Below are positions 4,843-10,224 of a stretch of 10,224 nt of DNA, in pieces. The notes under the pieces were generated by a model, which was given only the letters and a program-made list of their open reading frames with translations, did no database searches and was not told the DNA's origin. The DNA comes from an uncultured Oscillospiraceae bacterium. Lineage in GTDB: Bacteria; Bacillota; Clostridia; Oscillospirales; Acutalibacteraceae. The first letter of the stretch is position 1. Each line of letters begins with the position of its first letter. The position numbers were made by a program, and so were the translations under genes. The stretch spans positions 1 through 10,224 of the forward strand of contig URFL01000022.1 in the NCBI GenBank assembly GCA_900547105.1. The letters are read 5' to 3'.

Positions 4843-4911
4843 ATGTATTCGCTTATTTTCAAAACGCTTCGGCACAATTTCCGCAACGGACGAATGTGCG
4901 CGGTAAAGTAA
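4843..4911 (+). CDS. Leader peptide with Met-Cys pair upstream of metY (predicted)
   Basis: A 22-codon ORF in the metY leader, starting MYSLIFKTLRHN and ending RNGRMCAVK. AAAGGAGG (GGAGG at 4829-4833) sits 9 nt before its ATG. Codons 18-19 are ATG TGC (Met-Cys), followed by three codons and TAA. MetY makes homocysteine for methionine, so a Met-Cys pair suits sensing of either charged tRNA. The ending NGRMC parallels HGRCC in the cysK leader peptide. The last codons and stop (GGTAAAGT, 4902-4909) are complementary to ACTTTACT at 4952-4959, next to the metY start codon, so a ribosome on this ORF could control access to metY. The stop is 48 nt before metY. Expression is inferred. Confidence 0.68.
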   Translation: MYSLIFKTLRHNFRNGRMCAVK

Positions 4912-4959
4912 CCCCGCCCTTTTATAACACTATATTATGAAACAGAGAGGAACTTTACT

Positions 4960-6252
4960 ATGGCTTATACTTATGATAACAACTACAAATTCGAAACCAT
5001 TCAGCTGCACGCCGGACAGGAAGAGCCGGACGCGGTGACCGATGCCCGCGCAGTACCGATTTATCAGACCACTTCGTATGTGTTCAAAAACTCGGCTCAC
5101 GCGGCGGCACGGTTCAGTCTGGCGGACGCGGGCAACATTTACGGCCGTCTGACCAACTCCACGGTGGACGCTTTTGAGCAGCGCATTGCGGCGCTGGAAG
5201 GCGGCGTGGCGGCGCTGGGCGTGGCGTCCGGTGCGGCGGCGATCACCTACACCTTCCTGAACCTCGCCAGCGCGGGCGACAACATCGTCGCCTCCAAAAC
5301 CATTTACGGCGGTACCTACAACCTGCTGGAGCACACCCTGCCCCAATATGGTATCACCACCACCTTTGTGGACGCGGACGAGGAAAACGCGTTTGAAAAC
5401 GCGATCGACGGCAACACGAAGGCGCTGTTTATTGAAACCATCGGCAACCCCAACGCCACTCTGATCGACATTGAAAAAGTGGCGGCGGTAGCGCACGCAC
5501 ACAAAATTCCGCTGGTGGTGGATTCCACCTTTGCCACCCCCTATCTGGTACGCCCGTTTGAATACGGCGCAGACATTGTGGTGCATTCGGCGACCAAATT
5601 CATCGGCGGTCACGGCACCGCCATCGGCGGCGTGATCGTGGACAGCGGCAAGTTCGATTGGGAAGCCAGCGGCAAGTTCCCGGCGCTGACCGAGCCGAAC
5701 CCCAGCTACCACGGCATCAGCTTTACCAAAGCGGTGGGTCCGGCGGCGTTCGTCACCAAGATTCGCGCGATCTTGCTGCGCGACACCGGCGCCACGCTGG
5801 CACCGCTGCACGCGTTCCTGTTCCTGCAGGGATTGGAAACCCTGTCGCTGCGGGTGGAACGCCATGTGGAAAACGCGCTGAAGGTGGTGGACTTTTTGTC
5901 CAAGCACCCGAAAGTGGAATCGGTCAACCATCCCTCGCTGCCGAACCACCCGCACCACGAGCTGTACAAAAAATATTTCCCGAACGGCGGTGCGTCCATC
6001 TTTACCTTTAACATCAAGGGCGGTGCCAAAGAGGCGCAGGAGTTCATTGACCGGCTGCACATTTTCTCGCTGCTCGCCAACGTGGCGGATGTGAAGAGTC
6101 TGGTGATCCACCCTGCTTCCACCACCCACGCTCAGCTGACCGAGGAAGAGCTGCTGGATCAGGGCATTCAGCCCAACACCATTCGCCTGTCCATCGGCAC
6201 CGAGCATATCGATGACATTCTGGCGGATCTGGCACAGGCGCTGGATGCCTAA
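4960..6252 (+). CDS. metY: O-acetylhomoserine sulfhydrylase (aminocarboxypropyltransferase)
   Basis: PLP enzyme of the Cys/Met-metabolism family that makes homocysteine from O-acetylhomoserine and sulfide; 430 residues, the usual MetY length and longer than the roughly 380-400 of cystathionine synthases and lyases. The start TIQLHAGQ, the AVPIYQTTSYVF segment and YGRLTNST (Tyr61, Arg63, phosphate contacts from the neighbouring subunit) are typical. Asp188 in VVDSTFATPY and the PLP lysine Lys213 in HSATKFIGGHG are present. The C-terminal LRLSIGTEHIDD-type segment appears as IRLSIGTEHIDDILADL. GAGAGG about 9 nt before ATG sets the start. No homoserine acetyltransferase gene is in view. Likely controlled by the candidate operator at its start site and by the leader ORF. 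Confidence 0.95.
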   Translation: MAYTYDNNYKFETIQLHAGQEEPDAVTDARAVPIYQTTSYVFKNSAHAAARFSLADAGNIYGRLTNSTVDAFEQRIAALEGGVAALGVASGAAAITYTFLNLASAGDNIVASKTIYGGTYNLLEHTLPQYGITTTFVDADEENAFENAIDGNTKALFIETIGNPNATLIDIEKVAAVAHAHKIPLVVDSTFATPYLVRPFEYGADIVVHSATKFIGGHGTAIGGVIVDSGKFDWEASGKFPALTEPNPSYHGISFTKAVGPAAFVTKIRAILLRDTGATLAPLHAFLFLQGLETLSLRVERHVENALKVVDFLSKHPKVESVNHPSLPNHPHHELYKKYFPNGGASIFTFNIKGGAKEAQEFIDRLHIFSLLANVADVKSLVIHPASTTHAQLTEEELLDQGIQPNTIRLSIGTEHIDDILADLAQALDA

Positions 6253-6278
6253 TCATCACCAAACCCGGTCGCGGTTTT

Positions 6279-6317
6279 CGCCGGGTCAATGCCCAAACGG
6301 CATTGACCCGGCGTTTT
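6279..6317 (+). terminator. Very strong terminator after metY
   Basis: CGCCGGGTCAATGCC (6279-6293) pairs perfectly over 15 bp with 6299-6313 around a CAAAC loop and is followed by TTTT. It lies 27 nt past the metY stop. An upstream ACCCGG (6263-6268) could compete for CCGGGT in the left arm, but the 15-bp hairpin should dominate. It separates metY from the cofactor operon. Confidence 0.9.
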
Positions 6318-6329
6318 GATAATTTCCTC

Positions 6330-6358
6330 TTGCAAAATTGGCGCTTTGGCGGCATAAT
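6330..6358 (+). promoter_or_regulatory. Predicted promoter of the HD-hydE-nadA-mnmA-pdxS operon
   Basis: TTGCAA (6330-6335) and CATAAT (6353-6358) are 17 bp apart, each with five or fewer consensus matches, so weaker than the cysK and metY promoters. Start near 6365 leaves a leader of about 25 nt with no room for a riboswitch or leader peptide. Confidence 0.65.
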
Positions 6359-6388
6359 AGAGCAAGACGACACAAAGGAGTGCAACCA

Positions 6389-6958
6389 ATGGAAACGATG
6401 ACACGGGAGGCAGCGTGGGCGCTGCTGAACGAATACAACCACGAGCCGTTTCATCTGCGGCACGCCGTGACGGTGGAAGGCGTGATGCGCTACTTCGCCG
6501 GCGAGCTGGGCTATGCGGACGAGGTGGATTTTTGGGGCATCGTGGGACTGCTGCACGATCTGGATTTTGAGCAGTTTCCCGACCAGCACTGCATCAAAGA
6601 GCAGGAGATCCTGCGCGAACGCGGCGCGAACGAGCGGCTGATCCATGCCGTGGCAAGCCACGGCTACGCGCTGACGGTGGATGTAAAACCGGAGCACGAG
6701 ATGGAAAAGGTGCTGTATGCGGTGGACGAGCTGACCGGGCTGATCGGTGCGGTCGCGCTGATGCGCCCCTCCAAAAGTGTGCAGGATCTGGAGCTGAAAT
6801 CGGTGAAGAAAAAGTTCAAAAGCGCTGGATTTGCCGCGGGGTGCTCCCGCGAAGTGATCCGGCGCGGCGCAGAGATGCTGGGCTGGGAGCTGGACGATCT
6901 GATCTCCCGCACCATTCTGGCGATGCGCAGCTGCGAGGACGCGTATGAGCAGTTTTGA
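6389..6958 (+). CDS. HD-domain (HDIG-type) phosphohydrolase-like protein
   Basis: 189-residue cytoplasmic protein with an HD fold: His25 (LRHAVTVE), the His56-Asp57 pair (LLHDLDFE), His91 (ASHGY) and Asp113 (AVDELTGL), the ordered H...HD...H...D set that binds metal in this superfamily. Members hydrolyse phosphate esters of nucleotides or related compounds; the substrate here cannot be read from sequence. The frame is open upstream to a TTG at 6338, but AAAGGAG at 6374-6380 lies 8 nt before ATG 6389, which also falls after the predicted promoter, so 6389 is chosen. First gene of the operon; its last 14 nt overlap hydE, so the two are probably translationally coupled. Confidence 0.85.
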   Translation: METMTREAAWALLNEYNHEPFHLRHAVTVEGVMRYFAGELGYADEVDFWGIVGLLHDLDFEQFPDQHCIKEQEILRERGANERLIHAVASHGYALTVDVKPEHEMEKVLYAVDELTGLIGAVALMRPSKSVQDLELKSVKKKFKSAGFAAGCSREVIRRGAEMLGWELDDLISRTILAMRSCEDAYEQF

Positions 6959-7994
6959 CCCGGTTGCCGCGCTGGTCGCCCGGCACGATCTGCCGGACGA
7001 GGCGCTGAAAGCGCTGCTGACCACCGACGCTTACGATGCGGCGCTGGCGCAGGCGGCTGACATGACGCGTCGTGCCGTGTACGGCGACGAGGTATATGTA
7101 CGCGGGCTGATCGAATTTTCCAATTACTGCAAAAACGATTGCTATTATTGCGGAATTCGCCGCAGCAACCGCCACGCCACCCGCTACCGGCTGAGCGAGG
7201 ACGAGATTCTCGTCTGCTGTGCCGAAGGATACCGGCTGGGGTTTCGCACCTTTGTGCTGCAAAGCGGCGAGGATCCGTATTTTACCGATGATCGCCTTTG
7301 TGCCATTGTGGCGGCGATTCGCGCCGCTTATCCCGATTGCGCCATCACCCTGTCGGTGGGCGAAAAGCCGCGCGACAGCTACCAGGCGTATTTTGACGCG
7401 GGCGCCAACCGCTATCTGCTGCGGCACGAAACCGCCAGCGATGCCCACTACCGGCAGCTGCATCCGGACAGCATGAGCTTGCAGCACCGCAAGGATTGCC
7501 TGTTTGCGCTGAAAGAGATCGGCTATCAGGTCGGCTCCGGCTTTATGGTTGGGTCGCCTTACCAGACGGTGGACAATCTGATCGCTGATCTGCGTTTTTT
7601 GCAGCAGCTGCAGCCGGATATGATCGGCATCGGGCCGTATGTGCCCCACGCCGACACCCCCTTTGCGGGGCAGCCGACCGGCGATCTGGCGCTGACGCTG
7701 CGGCTGGTGTCGCTGCTGCGGCTGCTGTTCCCTTACGCGCTGATCCCGGCGACAACGGCGCTGGGCACCATTCATCCGCAAGGGCGGGAACGGGGCTTGC
7801 AGGCGGGTGCCAATGTGGTGATGCCCAATTTGTCCCCCGTCGGCGTGCGCGAGCTGTACACGCTGTATGACAACAAAATTTGCACCGGCGAGGAGGCCGC
7901 GCAGTGCCGCGGCTGTCTGGAGCGCCGGGTGCTGGCGGCAGGGTATCGCATTGTTACCGCTGTCGGAGATGTGAAAAGGAGTGGAAACGCATGA
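6945..7994 (+). CDS. hydE: [FeFe]-hydrogenase H-cluster maturase, radical SAM protein HydE
   Basis: Radical SAM enzyme that helps build the organometallic H-cluster of [FeFe]-hydrogenase together with HydF and HydG. The 349-residue length is typical. The SAM cluster motif C-x3-C-x2-C is Cys62, Cys66 and Cys69 in NYCKNDCYYCGIRRSN. The GLIEFSNYC lead-in, LQSGEDPYF (105-113) and RHETAS (160-165) match HydE. Near the C-terminus Cys313, Cys321 and Cys324 (C-x7-C-x2-C) match the optional second cluster site known from Thermotoga HydE. PylB (methylornithine synthase) is a relative, but the RRSN and C-terminal cysteines favour HydE. hydF, hydG and hydrogenase genes are not in the window. Start ATG overlaps the HD gene with GAGG 6 nt before it; the stop overlaps nadA (ATGA). 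Confidence 0.9.
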   Translation: MSSFDPVAALVARHDLPDEALKALLTTDAYDAALAQAADMTRRAVYGDEVYVRGLIEFSNYCKNDCYYCGIRRSNRHATRYRLSEDEILVCCAEGYRLGFRTFVLQSGEDPYFTDDRLCAIVAAIRAAYPDCAITLSVGEKPRDSYQAYFDAGANRYLLRHETASDAHYRQLHPDSMSLQHRKDCLFALKEIGYQVGSGFMVGSPYQTVDNLIADLRFLQQLQPDMIGIGPYVPHADTPFAGQPTGDLALTLRLVSLLRLLFPYALIPATTALGTIHPQGRERGLQAGANVVMPNLSPVGVRELYTLYDNKICTGEEAAQCRGCLERRVLAAGYRIVTAVGDVKRSGNA

Positions 7995-8908
7995 CAAAAA
8001 CCGCGCAGCTGCAGGAGGAGATCCTCCGACTGAAAAAAGAAAAGGACATCTGTATTCTGGCGCACAGCTACCAGACCGCTGACATCACCGATATCGCCGA
8101 TTTCACCGGCGATTCGTTCCAACTCAGCGTGATGGCGCAAAAAGCACCGCACAAAACCGTGATCATGTGCGGCGTGCGCTTTATGGCGGAAACGGTGAAG
8201 CTGCTGTCGCCGGACAAAACTGTGCTGCTCGCCAACCCCACCGCCGGATGTCCCATGGCGGAACAGATGGATAAGGAGCTGATCGCCGGCGTAAAGGCGC
8301 AGTATCCCGATTACACCGTGGTGGCGTATATCAACACCACCACCGCGCTGAAAACCATTTGCGATGTGTGCGTGACCTCCTCCTCGGCGGTGAAAATTGT
8401 GAAACAGCTGCCGAACAAGAACATTCTGTTTATCCCCGACTGCAATCTCGGCGATTATGTTGCGCGGCAGGTGCCGGAAAAGAACATCAAGCTGCTGCAA
8501 GGCGGCTGTCCCATCCACGCCCGCGTGACAGCGGCGGATGTGAAAAAGGCGCGCGCCGCGCACCCCCACGCGCAGGTGCTGGTACACCCCGAATGTACCC
8601 CCGATGTGCTGGCGCTCAGCGATTTCATCGGCTCCACCTCGGCGATCATGAACCACGCCGAGCAGTCGGATGCGCAGGAATTCATCATCGGCACCGAGAT
8701 CAGCATTGCGCAGCATCTGTCCTATCGCTGCCCCGACAAGCGGTTTTATGCGCTGTCTAAAAATCTGATCTGTCCCAACATGAAAGCCACCTCGCTGACC
8801 GATGTGTATCGCGCGGTAGCAGGAAACGGCGGCGAAGAGATCACGCTGGACGAGGACACCATGACCAAAGCGCGGGTGTGTATCGACCGCATGATCGAGC
8901 TGGGATAA
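7991..8908 (+). CDS. nadA: Quinolinate synthase A
   Basis: [4Fe-4S] enzyme that condenses iminoaspartate with dihydroxyacetone phosphate to quinolinate, the NAD precursor; cytoplasmic, 305 residues, the short clostridial/thermotogal length. The three cluster ligands are visible: Cys87 (PTAGCPMA), Cys173 (QGGCPIH) and Cys261 (LICPNMKATSL). ILAHSYQ (22-28), GDSFQLS (40-46) and HPECTPDV (199-206) are family segments. The frame is open to a TTG at 7880, but the ATG at 7991 has AAAAGGAG 9 nt upstream and overlaps the hydE stop by four bases, so it is the start. nadB and nadC, the common partners, are not adjacent; iminoaspartate must come from an oxidase or dehydrogenase encoded elsewhere. Confidence 0.95.
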   Translation: MTKTAQLQEEILRLKKEKDICILAHSYQTADITDIADFTGDSFQLSVMAQKAPHKTVIMCGVRFMAETVKLLSPDKTVLLANPTAGCPMAEQMDKELIAGVKAQYPDYTVVAYINTTTALKTICDVCVTSSSAVKIVKQLPNKNILFIPDCNLGDYVARQVPEKNIKLLQGGCPIHARVTAADVKKARAAHPHAQVLVHPECTPDVLALSDFIGSTSAIMNHAEQSDAQEFIIGTEISIAQHLSYRCPDKRFYALSKNLICPNMKATSLTDVYRAVAGNGGEEITLDEDTMTKARVCIDRMIELG

Positions 8909-8920
8909 AAAAGGAGCAAC

Positions 8921-9994
8921 ATGAACAAACGAGCGATCATTGCCATGAGCGGCGGCGTAGATTCCAGCGTGGCCGCCGCGCTGATGAAGGAGCAGGGTTA
9001 CGACTGCATCGGCGCGACCATGAAGCTGTTTCAAAACGAGGATGTGGGCGTATCGCGCGAACATTCCTGCTGTTCGCTGGACGATGTGGCGGACGCGCGC
9101 AGCGTCGCCTATGCGCTGGATATGCCCTACTATGTGTTCAACTTTGCCGACCGGTTTCGCGAAGATGTGATCGACCGGTTTGTACAGGCGTATGAAACCG
9201 GCTGCACCCCCAATCCCTGTATCGACTGCAACCGGTATTTGAAATTTGAAAAGCTGTTTCAGCGCGCACGGGGGATGGAATGTGACTATGTGGTGACCGG
9301 GCATTACGCCCGCCTCGACCGCGATGCCTCCACCGGGCGCTATCTGCTGAAAAAAGCGATGGACGCGACCAAAGACCAAAGCTATGTGCTGTATTCGCTG
9401 ACACAGGAGCAATTGCAGCATGTGCTGTTCCCGCTGGGCGGGATGCACAAGTCCGAGGTGCGCGCGCTGGCGGAAGCCCACGGCTTTATCAACGCGAAAA
9501 AGCACGACAGCCAGGACATTTGCTTTGTGCAAAACGGTTCCTACGCTGATTTTTTGGAACAATACACCGGCAAGCACTATCCCACCGGCAACTTTGTGGA
9601 CAGCAGCGGGCGGGTGCTGGGGCAGCACAAGGGCATTGTGCGCTACACCATCGGCCAGCGCAAGGGGCTGGGGCTGTCGCTGCCGGAGCCGCTGTATGTG
9701 ACGGCGGTGGATCCGGCGCGCGGCACCGTGACGCTGGGACCGTCCGAAGAGCTGTTTTCCACCACCCTGACCGCGACCGACATCAACATGATCGCGGTGG
9801 AGCGGCTGACCGCGCCCACCCGGCTGAAAGCCAAGGTGCGATACCGCCAGCCCGAACAATGGGCGACGGTCACCCAACCCGATGACGACACGCTGCACAT
9901 CGTGTTTGACGAGCCGCAGCGCGCGATCACCAAAGGACAGGCAGTGGTGCTGTACGACGGCGATGTGGTCGTCGGCGGCGGCACCATTCGATAA
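8921..9994 (+). CDS. mnmA: tRNA-specific 2-thiouridylase
   Basis: Adenylates U34 of tRNA-Lys, tRNA-Glu and tRNA-Gln and replaces its 2-oxygen with sulfur carried as a persulfide that derives from cysteine. 357 residues, the usual length. N-terminal PP-loop SGGVDSS (10-16); the DYVVTGHYAR segment (122-131); catalytic cysteines Cys103 (PCIDCNRYLKF) and Cys201 (DSQDICFV); the central and C-terminal tRNA-contact domains follow, including the YTIGQRKGLG segment. Extra cysteines in REHSCCSLDD (46-55) resemble other clostridial MnmA proteins. Lies 12 nt after nadA with AAAAAAGGAG close before ATG. The cysteine desulfurase that feeds it is not in the window. Confidence 0.95.
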   Translation: MNKRAIIAMSGGVDSSVAAALMKEQGYDCIGATMKLFQNEDVGVSREHSCCSLDDVADARSVAYALDMPYYVFNFADRFREDVIDRFVQAYETGCTPNPCIDCNRYLKFEKLFQRARGMECDYVVTGHYARLDRDASTGRYLLKKAMDATKDQSYVLYSLTQEQLQHVLFPLGGMHKSEVRALAEAHGFINAKKHDSQDICFVQNGSYADFLEQYTGKHYPTGNFVDSSGRVLGQHKGIVRYTIGQRKGLGLSLPEPLYVTAVDPARGTVTLGPSEELFSTTLTATDINMIAVERLTAPTRLKAKVRYRQPEQWATVTQPDDDTLHIVFDEPQRAITKGQAVVLYDGDVVVGGGTIR

Positions 9995-10022
9995 ACATCA
10001 TCAACAAAAGGAGAGATTTTCC

Positions 10023-10224
10023 ATGGCAAACAACCGATTGGAACTGAACAAAAACCTGGCGCAGATGCTGAAGGGCGGCGTCATTATGGATGTCACCACC
10101 CCCGAACAGGCGAAGATCGCCGAAGCAGCGGGCGCGTGCGCGGTCATGGCACTGGAGCGTATTCCCGCTGATATTCGCGCGGCGGGCGGCGTGTCGCGTA
10201 TGAGCGACCCCAAAATGATCAAAG
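10023..10224 (+). CDS. pdxS: Pyridoxal 5'-phosphate synthase lyase subunit PdxS, 5' part only
   Basis: First 67 residues of the DXP-independent PLP synthase subunit, which builds PLP from ribose 5-phosphate, glyceraldehyde 3-phosphate and ammonia delivered by PdxT. LAQMLKGGVIMDVTTPEQA, then AGACAVMALERIPADIRAAGG and VSRMSDPKMIK, are highly characteristic. The ribose-phosphate-binding Asp of IMDV is present; the catalytic lysine lies beyond the window edge, so integrity is not shown. AAAAGGAG at 10006-10013 lies 9 nt before ATG, and only 28 nt separate it from mnmA, so it belongs to the same operon. PLP made here would serve CysK and MetY, among others. Confidence 0.93.
   Translation, partial: MANNRLELNKNLAQMLKGGVIMDVTTPEQAKIAEAAGACAVMALERIPADIRAAGGVSRMSDPKMIK

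Noticed and set aside
4782..4959. T-box or SAM (S-box) riboswitch in the metY leader
   Set aside because: I see no T-box TGGNACCGCG-type antiterminator sequence and no S-box core; the leader is short and occupied by the small ORF.
4930..6207. Long minus-strand open frame opposite metY
   Set aside because: Shadow of metY: composition is biased, no recognisable family, and metY itself is certain.
6338..6388. Upstream TTG start for the HD gene
   Set aside because: It falls between the predicted -35 and -10 boxes and has no ribosome binding site; ATG 6389 has AAAGGAG at 8 nt.
7880..7990. Upstream TTG start for nadA inside hydE
   Set aside because: The ATG at 7991 has a good ribosome binding site and a four-base overlap with the hydE stop; the upstream extension is out-of-frame hydE sequence.
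6816..7997. Minus-strand open frame opposite hydE
   Set aside because: Antisense shadow with biased composition and no recognisable domain.
7772..9898. A 708-codon open frame on the minus strand opposite hydE, nadA and mnmA
   Set aside because: It runs antisense to three confidently identified genes, its translation is rich in His, Arg and Gly as expected for a shadow of GC-rich coding sequence, and no domain is recognisable.
1..10224. tRNA or rRNA genes, CRISPR arrays, insertion sequences or phage attachment sites
   Set aside because: No cloverleaf, no spaced identical repeats, no transposase or integrase and no terminal inverted repeats were seen.

Overview
The window looks like chromosomal DNA of an anaerobic, fermentative member of the Clostridia, probably Ruminococcaceae/Oscillospiraceae-like. 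The evidence is a GC-rich genome (by eye) with strong AGGAGG-type ribosome binding sites, TTGACA/TATAAT promoters with 17-bp spacing, a secreted esterase carrying a type I dockerin, and an [FeFe]-hydrogenase maturase (HydE). The genus is not established; that is inference.

Left half (about 1-6250) is a cysteine/homocysteine locus. Serine O-acetyltransferase (cysE, minus) and an Rrf2-family regulator (plus) are divergent. Then come a secreted SGNH esterase with a dockerin (minus, apparently an unrelated insertion), O-acetylserine sulfhydrylase (cysK, minus) and, divergent from it, O-acetylhomoserine sulfhydrylase (metY, plus). CysE supplies O-acetylserine, CysK turns it into cysteine, and MetY fixes sulfide into homocysteine for methionine. 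Each gene has its own good promoter and most are closed by a clear hairpin terminator.

The most interesting part is the 423-bp cysK/metY intergenic region. Both 5' leaders carry a short ORF too small for routine gene calling, each with a strong Shine-Dalgarno: a 12-residue peptide before cysK with tandem Cys codons (ending HGRCCR) and a 22-residue peptide before metY with a Met-Cys pair (ending NGRMCAVK). They share the ending [H/N]-G-R-[C/M]-C, which suggests ribosome-mediated sensing of charged tRNA-Cys. The end of the metY leader ORF can also base-pair with the bases directly before the metY start codon. The second notable signal is that CysE ends in DWVI and the Rrf2 regulator ends in DYVI. 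A C-terminal isoleucine tail is how known partners dock into the CysK active site, so both proteins may compete for CysK. The regulator also has an IscR-like cysteine triad.

Right half (6389-10224) is one tightly packed plus-strand operon: HD-domain protein, hydE, nadA, mnmA and the start of pdxS, with overlapping or nearly abutting genes. hydE, nadA and mnmA depend on Fe-S clusters or cysteine-derived sulfur, and nadA and pdxS make NAD and PLP precursors. PLP is the cofactor of CysK and MetY, so the window as a whole reads as sulfur and cofactor metabolism.
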